Assembly: GCF_900111105.1 (NCBI RefSeq)
Contig: NZ_FOGC01000002.1
Coordinates: 248,001 to 312,000 of the forward strand
DNA: 64,000 bases
Source: Rosenbergiella nectarea
Lineage (GTDB): Bacteria; Pseudomonadota; Gammaproteobacteria; Enterobacterales; Enterobacteriaceae
Reading direction: 5' to 3'
Part shown: piece after piece, positions 7,411 through 15,837 of the stretch
Layout: the number at the start of each line of letters is the position of its first letter
Position numbering within the stretch: position 1 is the first letter of the stretch
The notes under the pieces: generated by a model
The model's database searches: none
What the model saw: only the letters and a program-made list of their open reading frames with translations
Told to the model about the DNA's origin: nothing
Made by a program: the position numbers and the translations under genes

Positions 7411-7737
7411 ATGAAAATAAATAATTTGGAAGCGATGTATAAAGGTTGGTTTGTGGGAGATTTTATACCTTCGATTTATTCAACATCTGATATAGAGATA
7501 GCCGTCAAATATTATGATTGCGGCGATTATGAAGAAAGCCATACGCATAAAATTGCTACAGAACTCACTGTAATAATAGAGGGCGAAGCTAAAATGAATG
7601 ATACCATCTTCAGAAAAGGAGATATTATTACTCTTTTACCTGGTGACGAGACTGATTTTTATGCATTATCAAAGGTGACAACTGTTGTTGTAAAATACCC
7701 GAGTGTTAAAAACGATAAATACATAAGTGAAAAATAA
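7411..7737 (+). CDS. Small cupin-domain protein of the glycan operon
   Basis: 108 residues folding as a single cupin barrel. A His-rich metal motif, ESHTHKIATELTVIIEGEA, spans about residues 46-64, and a second motif, GDIITLLPGDETDFYA, about 73-88. Small cupins beside sugar nucleotidyltransferases are often sugar-phosphate isomerases, sensors or binding proteins; which one cannot be said here. It is the first gene of the operon, and its stop is two bases before the next start. Codon use is strongly AT-rich, like the rest of the block. Confidence 0.7.
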   Translation: MKINNLEAMYKGWFVGDFIPSIYSTSDIEIAVKYYDCGDYEESHTHKIATELTVIIEGEAKMNDTIFRKGDIITLLPGDETDFYALSKVTTVVVKYPSVKNDKYISEK

Positions 7738-7739
7738 CT

Positions 7740-8495
7740 ATGCTAAATATTGTAATCCCCATGGCTGGCGAGGGAAGTCGGTTCAAAGTGGCCGGTTATT
7801 CCGATCCCAAACCAATGATTAAATTAAATAACAAAAGAATGATTGAATTGGTAATTAATAACATCAAGCCAAATCGAGATCATAGGTTTATATTTATTTG
7901 TCAATCACAACATTTGAATGATACCGAATTGGAGCAGGTGCTTAGAAGATCCAGTAGCGATTGTATTATTCTTTCAGTTGATAAAAAAACAGGCGGAGCA
8001 GCAGAAACTGTGTTGAAAGCTGAAGAATACATCAGCGATGAGGCTGGGTTGATGATAGCAAATTGTGACCAATGGATCGATGTAGATATTAACGATTACT
8101 TAGGCACAGCCGATGGTGAGAATGTTGATGGGATGATAATGACTATGACAGCGAACGATGAAAAGTGGTCATTCTTACGGCTAGATGAAAGCAACAGGGT
8201 AGTAGAGGTTAGAGAAAAAGAAGTTATTTCCAATGAAGCATCAGTCGGTATCTATAACTTTAAAAGAGGTAAGGATTTCTGCTCCGCAGCGAGAAGAATG
8301 ATAAAGGAAGATAATCGTTCTATGGGCGAGTATTACGTTGCTCCTGTCTACAATTATCTGATTAAAGAAAATTCAGCAGTAATCGGTCACTATAACATAG
8401 GTGAAGAATTCAAGGGTATGTATGGTTTGGGCGTGCCTAAAGACCTTGAGTGTTTCATGAAAAATGATCTGCTAATTAAAGCTACTAACTTTTGA
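7740..8495 (+). CDS. Sugar-phosphate nucleotidyltransferase-like protein 1
   Basis: 251 residues of the NTP_transferase Rossmann-like fold that makes NDP-activated sugars or related CDP/GDP compounds. The complete N-terminal signature is visible: IPMAGEGSRF (residues 6-15) with Lys in DPKPMI (near 24). TGGAAETVLKA is the base-binding loop, and NCDQWIDVD holds the metal Asp. The following stretch EKWSFLRLDESNRVVEV and the VSNEA-like ISNEASVGIYNF are typical of capsule-associated enzymes of this group. The substrate is unknown. A second, degenerate copy ends the operon at 13032. Confidence 0.8.
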   Translation: MLNIVIPMAGEGSRFKVAGYSDPKPMIKLNNKRMIELVINNIKPNRDHRFIFICQSQHLNDTELEQVLRRSSSDCIILSVDKKTGGAAETVLKAEEYISDEAGLMIANCDQWIDVDINDYLGTADGENVDGMIMTMTANDEKWSFLRLDESNRVVEVREKEVISNEASVGIYNFKRGKDFCSAARRMIKEDNRSMGEYYVAPVYNYLIKENSAVIGHYNIGEEFKGMYGLGVPKDLECFMKNDLLIKATNF

Positions 8496-8502
8496 ATATA
8501 CC

Positions 8503-10242
8503 ATGAACATAATACATTGTAAGAACGACAAAAGGTTGGCTCTAAAAAAGACATTTAGAATCCTGGATGAGGAATATTATAAATCTTTAAATATTGATGA
8601 TTTAACTATCGTAACATTCTCGAAAATTCAGTCTGTGAATCCTACAAAAAGTATTATCATAAATGGTGTTGAAAGATTAAAAAAAATTGAAAGTGGAAAT
8701 GTTTTTCTCCACAACATCCAATGTGAGTCTCCTTTTTATGCCCAAATACTTTGGGATGTCTCACATCAATTAAGGGTAGGCTGTTATTTATTTATTGAAG
8801 AAGAACTTGAAGTAGAGCAATTCTTAGATAAAGATTACTATCGGGAAAGTTTCGAGCTGGTAGAAACTATCAACAGTAAAATTTATAAATATAAAAAAAT
8901 AGCGCCGTTACTGATTGAACAAGATAAGGGCCTTGATTGTTGGAGTTTTTGTATACCAGTAGGCAGTGGCGATCCCATCTTCTTAAACCGTTGTGTAGAG
9001 AGAATACGAGAAATAGAGGTTCCTAAGAAAGAAATTATCTTATGTGGCAAGCCACATCCTGATTTTAAATACTTTCAGGATGTTAAAGTTATTGATGATG
9101 GCAGCGATGGGAAAATAAACCATTTGACTAAAAAGAAAAATATTTTAGTTGAAAATGCTCATTTCGCTAATATCTGTATATTGCACGACCGCGTATTATT
9201 ACCAATTAATTTTTACAGTGCTGTTTTAGCTTTTGGTGACGATTATCCGATCACTGGATTTCAATCATTCTATTTCCAAGATAAATATAACTTATTACCT
9301 AGGAAATACTCCGACTTTAATACGATAGCACAAGATTTAACGCAAGAGATCGACATCAATAACGTTGAAAAGAAAGACACTAAGCTTATTAGCAAATTCT
9401 TTTATTGCTATCAGCATCCTGCTCGCTCTCGATTTGGTCACGACTACTTAACGGGTAGCTTATACCTAACTAAAAAAAATTTATGGATGAAATATCCACA
9501 GAATGAGCGATTGTTTTGGGATGATTATGAAGATATCGAATATGGAATAAGGATGAGTAGCTATGGCGTACCTTGTCGGGTAAATCCACATGCGATTACT
9601 CAAAGCATGAATTCTCGTTCCGTAATTCACTACTATGGCTATGTGGCCACAAACAATGTCAGGGGGAAGGTAACGATGTCACGCTGTATGTTAGAACACC
9701 TTCCTTTCATCAGACGCAAGCCACTTTTTCGAATTTCTAAGGAAGAGGCAAGACAGCGTATCTATACCTTTGCGAGAAAATATGGTGCAAGCAAACAGAC
9801 GCTTTTACAAGTGTCATGTTCTACAATGTCCGGTCTTACTCGATACCTTATTATCAAGAAAGTAATAGGTGATATCACGGTTAAACTTGATTTAATTGAT
9901 TCGTTTATGGCTGATTTCTCGTACTACATCTTATGTGAATCGATGGCGCCAAATGAATACGAAGATATTATAAGAATTATGTTTTCTTCAGCCAGTCCAA
10001 AAGCAAAGAAAAAAATCTTAGTGATGAGCTTTATATTAAATAATCAACTATTCCACTCTTTTTCAACCTCACCCTTTTATAAGAAAAATGATGACTGGTT
10101 TATTGAAAAATGTTTCTGGAGTACTTTTGGTAATTTAATTTCGGCCGTAAATTTGAAATATTTCATCCCGGGGGTATATTTTCCTCAGAGTTTGAAAAAG
10201 GTATATCAATGTTTAAAAGATACTACACTTTGGAAAGCATAA
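8503..10242 (+). CDS. Large two-part glycosyltransferase-like protein
   Basis: 579 residues. Residues 1-140 look like a reduced methyltransferase-like or other Rossmann-type region (VFLHNIQCESPFYAQILWD, then LVETINSKIYKYKKI) with no intact SAM-binding motif. From about 147 a GT-A region begins: SFCIPVGSGDP, a strand ending KVIDDGSDG near 204-212, and LHDRVLLP (227-234) where a DxD motif would stand. FWDDYEDIEYGIR (338-350) is the GT2-type acidic motif. The C-terminal 200 residues are helical and unassigned. A transferase adding the activated unit made by this operon is the best guess. No membrane segment is evident, so it would be cytoplasmic. Confidence 0.6.
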   Translation: MNIIHCKNDKRLALKKTFRILDEEYYKSLNIDDLTIVTFSKIQSVNPTKSIIINGVERLKKIESGNVFLHNIQCESPFYAQILWDVSHQLRVGCYLFIEEELEVEQFLDKDYYRESFELVETINSKIYKYKKIAPLLIEQDKGLDCWSFCIPVGSGDPIFLNRCVERIREIEVPKKEIILCGKPHPDFKYFQDVKVIDDGSDGKINHLTKKKNILVENAHFANICILHDRVLLPINFYSAVLAFGDDYPITGFQSFYFQDKYNLLPRKYSDFNTIAQDLTQEIDINNVEKKDTKLISKFFYCYQHPARSRFGHDYLTGSLYLTKKNLWMKYPQNERLFWDDYEDIEYGIRMSSYGVPCRVNPHAITQSMNSRSVIHYYGYVATNNVRGKVTMSRCMLEHLPFIRRKPLFRISKEEARQRIYTFARKYGASKQTLLQVSCSTMSGLTRYLIIKKVIGDITVKLDLIDSFMADFSYYILCESMAPNEYEDIIRIMFSSASPKAKKKILVMSFILNNQLFHSFSTSPFYKKNDDWFIEKCFWSTFGNLISAVNLKYFIPGVYFPQSLKKVYQCLKDTTLWKA

Positions 10243-10245
10243 ATT

Positions 10246-10734
10246 ATGATATTGAAAATTCAGGGTATTACCGAAGAAGAGTATGGACTGTGGTGTAATG
10301 GCGGCGCGTATGATAAATATTTAGAAATAAATGATAATGAGAAATATGTTGTTACTAAAATAGGTTTTTACTTAGAGGATATAAAGAACTTTGATCTCGA
10401 TCTTACTCAAACTCATCATGCTATTTTTGTTAAGGTACACAACGATAAGACATACGATATCTATAGAGAACATCTGATTACATTAATAAAAATGATGATC
10501 CTTAACAGAAAAAATTATCAGATATCGATATTTATGGTGTCCGATAAGAATCATGATTATAAAAATGAGTTAACTAATTTTTTCAACTTAAATACACACT
10601 ATGAAAAGAACCAAAGATATGGTGAATATCTTTCAATCATTAAATGCTTATCAATGAGGTTTATAGGCTTCACCATTACTAATTTTATTATTAATATTAG
10701 TGGTTCTCTACAGTCATTAATAAAAAAGAAGTAG
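10246..10734 (+). CDS. Hypothetical protein of the glycan operon
   Basis: 162 residues, not recognised. The protein is hydrophilic until a single hydrophobic stretch near the C terminus (SMRFIGFTITNFIINISG), followed by a Lys-rich end (SLQSLIKKK). This suggests peripheral or tail-anchored association with the inner membrane. It starts three bases after the large transferase and ends six bases before the WavE-like gene, so co-translation is likely and partnership with one of these is plausible. No catalytic motif is visible. Confidence 0.55.
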   Translation: MILKIQGITEEEYGLWCNGGAYDKYLEINDNEKYVVTKIGFYLEDIKNFDLDLTQTHHAIFVKVHNDKTYDIYREHLITLIKMMILNRKNYQISIFMVSDKNHDYKNELTNFFNLNTHYEKNQRYGEYLSIIKCLSMRFIGFTITNFIINISGSLQSLIKKK

Positions 10735-10740
10735 TTAATT

Positions 10741-11751
10741 ATGTATCAGTTATCTTTTGTCTTCCAAGGTAAAGTTTTTTTTGATAACGAATGCAGAGAA
10801 GTGTTAAAAAATATTAAAAGAGTGAGGACTCTTTATCCGCTATCAGAGATTATCCTATCTACTTGGTCTGTAGATGTTGAAAAGGAAAAATATCTTACCT
10901 CACAATTGAAAAATTTCGATGTGAAGGTGATCTTTAGTGAAGATCCTGGAGCATTAATATATCGAGATGAAAAATATAAGTGGGTATCTAATATCAATAG
11001 AATGCTCATTTCTTCCAAAAAGGGAATTGATGCTACTAGCCGAGATTATGTCGTTAAATTAAGAACGGATAGTTACTTTATAAATCATAACTTGAAGAGT
11101 CTTTTCTTGAATAGAGAGGTGATCAATAAGCGCTATAATAGAGAAAAAGCCTGTTCTTTGTTTACCGAAAGAGTAATAAACTGTAATCTTTTTGCTAGGC
11201 ATAGCCGCTCTTACCGACCCTTTGATTTTCATCCAGGCGATATTATGTTACTGGGGAGAAGAGAAGATGTTCTACAATTTTTTGATGCACCAATTTTAGA
11301 TGAAAGTATATTTGAGGTGATTTTTAATGGTGCTATATTCTCTTTGATGCACTTCGTACCGGAGCAACATCTCTGGGTTAATTATATAAAAAGTAAAATA
11401 CCTAACTTTAATTATCGCGGTAACAAAACTAGATCAAAAGAAATAACACTATTGTCAGAAAAGTACTACATCAATAATTTTATACCTTTTAGTTGTGATC
11501 AACTTGGGTTTGTATGGCCTAAGTATATTGATAAATATAGAAGTAAGGGTGAGGGATCGATTTATCAATTTACTGATTGGTTGGAGCTTAATAAGCTATT
11601 TTATAATAATAAAATTAAAAAAAATGAAATATATAATAAATATTATAAATCCAAGGTGTTAATTCATAAGCTAGTTTATTTTAGTTTTTATCTTCCGTTA
11701 AGATGGGCGAAAATCAGGAGGATTATAATGGATTTGAAAAGTAGGGAGTAA
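10741..11751 (+). CDS. WavE-family lipopolysaccharide/capsule synthesis protein
   Basis: 336 residues with the pattern of the WavE family, named for a Vibrio cholerae LPS core gene. It opens MYQLSFVFQGKV, then carries LSEIILSTW near residue 36 and VVKLRTDSYF near 106 (the acidic pair of a GT-like site). RPFDFHPGDIMLLG near 159 and EQHLWVNYI near 208 follow. Family members are treated as glycosyltransferases of surface polysaccharides, but the reaction is not established. The basic C-terminal tail may contact the membrane. Confidence 0.75.
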   Translation: MYQLSFVFQGKVFFDNECREVLKNIKRVRTLYPLSEIILSTWSVDVEKEKYLTSQLKNFDVKVIFSEDPGALIYRDEKYKWVSNINRMLISSKKGIDATSRDYVVKLRTDSYFINHNLKSLFLNREVINKRYNREKACSLFTERVINCNLFARHSRSYRPFDFHPGDIMLLGRREDVLQFFDAPILDESIFEVIFNGAIFSLMHFVPEQHLWVNYIKSKIPNFNYRGNKTRSKEITLLSEKYYINNFIPFSCDQLGFVWPKYIDKYRSKGEGSIYQFTDWLELNKLFYNNKIKKNEIYNKYYKSKVLIHKLVYFSFYLPLRWAKIRRIIMDLKSRE

Positions 11752-11771
11752 ACGTAAATGGAGTTACATGA

Positions 11772-12410
11772 ATGATATCAATATCGCATCGAGGATATTG
11801 GCTTAATCCTTCAGAAAAAAATTCGATAGCTGCTTTCAAAAGGTCATTCTCTCAAGGTTTTGGTACCGAGACGGACATTAGGGATTATTGTGGCGAACTT
11901 GTCATAAGCCATGACATCCCATCAAAAGAGTCTATTAGTTTTGAGAAATTCTTAAATTTATTCATTAGTTATGATCATAGATTGCCCTTAGCATTAAATA
12001 TAAAGGCGGATGGTTTAGCTAAGGATATTAATGAATTTTTGAAATTTTATAAGATAGATAACTATTTTTGTTTTGATATGTCAATACCGGATACGCTTCA
12101 TTATTTAGAAAAAGATATGAACGTATTTATGAGACGTAGCGAATATGAAGCTGATAATGAACTTTTTTTTTATGCAAAAGGTATCTGGTTAGATAGCTTC
12201 CACGCAAATTCGTTAGACAACGAAAATGTCGCGAAATATCTAGAGTTAGGTAAGAAGGTTTGTATTGTATCACCGGAGCTTCATCGAAGAGATGAAAGTG
12301 AGATGTGGAAAGAGATCAAGGCTCTTCCATCAGAATACTATAGCTCCGACCAATTATTGCTTTGTACTGATAAAATTGAAAAAGTGGTTGAGTATTTTTA
12401 TGAAAAATAA
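11772..12410 (+). CDS. Glycerophosphodiester phosphodiesterase-like (PLC-fold) enzyme
   Basis: 212 residues of a PLC-like TIM barrel. The whole catalytic set of the GDPD family is present: H6-R7-G8 (SHRGYW), E33 and D35 (GTETDIRDY) and H47 (VISHDIP). It is shorter than GlpQ/UgpQ and has no signal peptide, so it would act in the cytoplasm. GGAG lies eight bases before ATG 11772. Its 3' end overlaps the HAD gene by 11 bases. Position between a transferase-like gene and a phosphatase suggests a phosphodiester intermediate rather than lipid turnover; that is inference. Confidence 0.7.
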   Translation: MISISHRGYWLNPSEKNSIAAFKRSFSQGFGTETDIRDYCGELVISHDIPSKESISFEKFLNLFISYDHRLPLALNIKADGLAKDINEFLKFYKIDNYFCFDMSIPDTLHYLEKDMNVFMRRSEYEADNELFFYAKGIWLDSFHANSLDNENVAKYLELGKKVCIVSPELHRRDESEMWKEIKALPSEYYSSDQLLLCTDKIEKVVEYFYEK

Positions 12411-13047
12411 AATTAAAGCTGTTATTTTCGATATGGACGGCGTGTTGATTGATGCCAAAGAATGGCATTACCACGCGCTAAATCGAGCTTTAAAATTATT
12501 CGGTATGCAGATCGAGTATGAACAACATCTTCGCAGATTCGATGGTTTACCGACTAAAGAGAAGCTCATGACACTACATAAGGAAAAAGATCTCCCTTTA
12601 AAATTATTTAATTTTATAGATCAACTCAAACAGAAGTATACATTAGAGATTGTTGAAACAAGTTGTCATCCTCAATTTCAGCATGAATACTTGCTATCGC
12701 GTCTTGCTCTCGATGGTTATAAATTAGCTGTCGCCTCTAATTCTATTAGAAAAACGATTGAAGTTATGCTTTCTAAAGCAAACATCATCGATTACTTTGA
12801 TTTTTATCTCTCTAACCAAGATGTCGTGAAAAGTAAGCCTTCACCAGATATATATATAAAAGCTATTGATAAACTAGGATTGTCACCTCCAGAATGCTTA
12901 ATTGTTGAGGATAATGAGAATGGAATCAAAGCTGCTAAAGCGAGTGGTGCACACGTTCTTGCTATCGGCAATATTGAGGAAGTTAATTATATAAACATAA
13001 TGAATAAGATATCTTCATTGGAAGGGACACAATGCTTAAGATCATAA
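12400..13047 (+). CDS. HAD-superfamily phosphatase (beta-phosphoglucomutase-like subfamily)
   Basis: 215 residues with all four HAD motifs. These are DMDGVLID at 11-18 (nucleophile D11 and D13), VASNS for motif II, the Lys in VVKSKPSPD, and VEDNENGIKAA for the acidic motif IV. An alpha-helical cap lies between motifs I and II. Probable role: dephosphorylation or phosphoryl shift of a small sugar or polyol phosphate. ATG 12400 is chosen because longer frames would overlap the GDPD-like gene extensively. The end overlaps the next gene by 16 bases. Confidence 0.8.
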   Translation: MKNKIKAVIFDMDGVLIDAKEWHYHALNRALKLFGMQIEYEQHLRRFDGLPTKEKLMTLHKEKDLPLKLFNFIDQLKQKYTLEIVETSCHPQFQHEYLLSRLALDGYKLAVASNSIRKTIEVMLSKANIIDYFDFYLSNQDVVKSKPSPDIYIKAIDKLGLSPPECLIVEDNENGIKAAKASGAHVLAIGNIEEVNYINIMNKISSLEGTQCLRS

Positions 13048-13754
13048 TCCCAATGGTTGGCGAAGAACTTTATCATAAAAACTCTAGTGCTTTTTTTCCT
13101 AAAATATTGAATGAGGTGAGAGGAAAAACTATCTTTGAGTATTCACAATCTTATCTCAAAAATTTCAAAGAGAGTTTTGATAATATTTATGTTAGGCCAA
13201 GTTTTGCCAATAAATTGTATGAAATAGACAACATCATTCAGAGAGTAGCGAGTGAAAACGCTAAGATTATTAATGTGAATGATACAACAGCCGGTGCACT
13301 TTGTACTTGTTTATTAGCAGCGGAGTATTGGAATGATGAGGACGAAATAATTATTTCCTCAGCTGATCAGTTTTTGGATGTTAACTGCCAAGAAATAGTT
13401 AGCCTTTTTAGGGAAAACAATACAGATGTAGGTTTGATGAGTTTTTCATCGGTCCATCCTAAGTGGTCTTATATTAAAAGAGATAGCTTTAATTCTATAA
13501 TTGAGGTTGTAGAAAAAAAAGCAGTGAGTAATGAGGCCTTAACGAGCTTCTTCTATTTCAAGAAAGCGAGCCTGTTTTTCAGACTAGCAACATCAGCAAT
13601 TTTTAAATCCAGATCTACAAATAATATATTTTATTTATCGGCTTGTATTAACGAAGCCTTACTGGAAGGAGTAAAAGTATCATCAACTAAAATAGAAACT
13701 CAGAAATACTTCAATTTTTATGATTTCAATTCTATTAATAGATTTAATCAGTAA
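13032..13754 (+). CDS. Nucleotidyltransferase-like protein 2, degenerate active site
   Basis: 240 residues, a distant paralogue of the product encoded at 7740. Shared landmarks are IIIPMVGE at the N terminus, FPKIL (Lys 24 kept), TAGALCTCLLA for TGGAAETVLKA, SADQFLDV for NCDQWIDV, and HPKWSYIKRD..VEVVEKKAVSNEA. The nucleotide loop GEGSR of the first copy reads GEELY here, so catalysis is doubtful. It could be a binding or regulatory subunit of the first enzyme. The ribosome site AAGGGA lies inside the HAD gene end. Confidence 0.7.
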   Translation: MLKIIIPMVGEELYHKNSSAFFPKILNEVRGKTIFEYSQSYLKNFKESFDNIYVRPSFANKLYEIDNIIQRVASENAKIINVNDTTAGALCTCLLAAEYWNDEDEIIISSADQFLDVNCQEIVSLFRENNTDVGLMSFSSVHPKWSYIKRDSFNSIIEVVEKKAVSNEALTSFFYFKKASLFFRLATSAIFKSRSTNNIFYLSACINEALLEGVKVSSTKIETQKYFNFYDFNSINRFNQ

Positions 13755-13783
13755 TTAATTTTATTAGTTAATAAGGATGTTAA

Positions 13784-15790
13784 ATGAAAAAATCAATTGC
13801 TTCACTGATTTTTGCATCTTGCTTCACCACACCTCTCTTCGCTTTTGAAAACGTTATCAGTTTCGGTGATAGCTTGAGCGATGGCGGTGCCCTAGATTTA
13901 TTCGGTTCAAAATCGAGATATATTGCTGGTGATAATTCTCTGCTTTACAATGAAATATTGTCTTTAAATTTTACTAATAAGGATTTAATCGTTAGTACGG
14001 CAGGTGGTAACAATTATTCTTTATCAGGCGCTACCGCAAGCAATACGCCTTTACTCATTTACAAAACTGAAAAACAAGTAGATGAGTATTTAACCCGAAA
14101 CAATGGTAAGGCAAGTAAGGATGATTTATACATATTTTGGGCAGGGGCGAATGATATTACTACTGATGTAGAAATGAGTTTGTTAAATTTAAATTTTGGT
14201 AATCTCTTCAATGAAGGTGTTAATTATCAACTCTCTGATGCGCCACAAGCTGTCGCGAGGCAAGTTGGAACCTTACTGGATAAAGGGGCTGGTTTAGTGG
14301 TGGTACCAAACCTTCCTAATGCTGGTCTTAGTCCTTGGACTGCCACAGCTCTATTTGGTTTTTCTCAAATGTTGCTAGGTGGCAATATTTTGGATCTTCC
14401 AAGTTTATATCTGATTCAAGATAACTCCCTACGTCAGCAGGGTAATGTCTATGGTGAAGAGCAGCGTCAGGAAGCTATTATTACTTCCTTATCCAAAGTG
14501 TTGAATAACTACGGTTTACGTTTACCTCATGATCTCATAGCGAATGTTTATCGTACTCTGCTCTCAATGGAGAACCGTTTAACCCAACAGTTTAATCATG
14601 ACCTTGAGTCAAGTCTCTCAGGGTTGAAAGGGAACATAGCTTATGTTGATAGCTATAGTCTGTTTCAAGAAATGATTGATGACCCGTTGAGTTACGGTTT
14701 TGACAATATTCTGGTACCAATATGTCAGATTGGTGTCGGTGCTCCTTTCTGTAACCAAGCGCAACCCTCTTGGCATGACGACCAAACTTACCTATTCTCA
14801 GATTGGTTTCATCCAAGTCCTGAAGCTCATAAAATCATCGCGCAGTATATAACGGCTTTAGTTAATGCACCTTTAATGGTCTCTCAACTCGCCGAACCTG
14901 TGCAAAGTTTGATGTTAGGGCAGAATAGTTTCCTTATGACTCAATTATCTCTCTTCCGGCAGAATAGACTGAACTCACGGCCTTACCAATTCTTCGGTGG
15001 TTATCAGGGACAACGTGTCGCACAAAACTCTTCGTCAAAGCAACCACGGGAGCAGAGTAATTTAGGGGTCATTATCAATGCTAATGAGTATTTCGCTGTA
15101 GGGGGAGGCTTTAGTATCGGCAGAGCTAATAATTTAAGCCTGGGGCCTTATTTACATACTGATTATACCCAAAAAACCTTTTCCCTCTTTGCCCAACTAC
15201 TCTTAGGTAAAAGCTGGTTATCAACGCAAGTCAGTGTCGGTGATATAAAATTTGATGACATTACGCGTACCATTCCGTTAGGTAAAGCATTGAGGAAAGA
15301 ACGTGGCGTTTCTAAGGGTAATCATCTCAGTGGTTCGATAAATGCAGGTTATGATTTCGCAATCGGTGAGCAGATTTCTCATGGTCCCCACGTCTCTGTC
15401 CTTTACAGAAAGGGTAAAGTTAATGGGTTTGTTGAAAAATCGTCGACCAGTAGTTCAATGAAATTTAGCCGTCACCGTTTTTCCGATAGTTATCTATCGA
15501 CTGGTTGGCATTTCTCTTGGAAGAATAGTCGCATTAATCCATTTTTCGAAGTGAATTATATCCACCCTCTTTATAAGAAGGAAAGCTCTATCAGTGGAAG
15601 CTTGAAAAGCACAGGGACAAGCTTTACCACACCCACTAAAGAAAAAGATAGTTCTAATATTAATGTTAAGTTAGGTACTTCATTTAATATTAATAATAGT
15701 ACTCAAGCTTTTATTACCGCAGATTTTCCTAAAATTAGGAATGAAAGATCCGATATCTATTATTCTGCAGGATTGAATTTTACTTTCTGA
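13784..15790 (+). CDS. GDSL-type esterase autotransporter
   Basis: 668 residues. A signal peptide (residues 1-20, cleavage after PLFA) is followed by an SGNH/GDSL hydrolase passenger and a C-terminal autotransporter beta-barrel. The barrel runs from about residue 390 to the end and finishes with the outer-membrane signature NFTF. Catalytic residues: Ser30 in FGDSLSDGG, Asn123 in AGANDI, and Asp340/His343 in DWFHPSPEAH. The plan is that of Pseudomonas EstA and Salmonella ApeE, surface-exposed esterases of acyl esters and lipids. AAGGA precedes ATG 13784. It lies 29 bases after the glycan operon, and its base composition is similar, so shared transcription is possible. Confidence 0.92.
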   Translation: MKKSIASLIFASCFTTPLFAFENVISFGDSLSDGGALDLFGSKSRYIAGDNSLLYNEILSLNFTNKDLIVSTAGGNNYSLSGATASNTPLLIYKTEKQVDEYLTRNNGKASKDDLYIFWAGANDITTDVEMSLLNLNFGNLFNEGVNYQLSDAPQAVARQVGTLLDKGAGLVVVPNLPNAGLSPWTATALFGFSQMLLGGNILDLPSLYLIQDNSLRQQGNVYGEEQRQEAIITSLSKVLNNYGLRLPHDLIANVYRTLLSMENRLTQQFNHDLESSLSGLKGNIAYVDSYSLFQEMIDDPLSYGFDNILVPICQIGVGAPFCNQAQPSWHDDQTYLFSDWFHPSPEAHKIIAQYITALVNAPLMVSQLAEPVQSLMLGQNSFLMTQLSLFRQNRLNSRPYQFFGGYQGQRVAQNSSSKQPREQSNLGVIINANEYFAVGGGFSIGRANNLSLGPYLHTDYTQKTFSLFAQLLLGKSWLSTQVSVGDIKFDDITRTIPLGKALRKERGVSKGNHLSGSINAGYDFAIGEQISHGPHVSVLYRKGKVNGFVEKSSTSSSMKFSRHRFSDSYLSTGWHFSWKNSRINPFFEVNYIHPLYKKESSISGSLKSTGTSFTTPTKEKDSSNINVKLGTSFNINNSTQAFITADFPKIRNERSDIYYSAGLNFTF

Positions 15791-15797
15791 GTTAATT

Positions 15798-15824
15798 CTA
15801 ATAGAGGGATCTTCCCTCTATTAG
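15798..15824 (+). other. Perfect 12-bp inverted repeat between the esterase and acyltransferase genes
   Basis: CTAATAGAGGGA (15798-15809), loop TCT, TCCCTCTATTAG (15813-15824). No T run follows, and the acyltransferase ribosome site GAGG comes five bases later. It could stabilise the upstream message, act as a weak terminator, or mask translation initiation. Confidence 0.6.
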
Positions 15825-15837
15825 ATATGAGGTGAGC

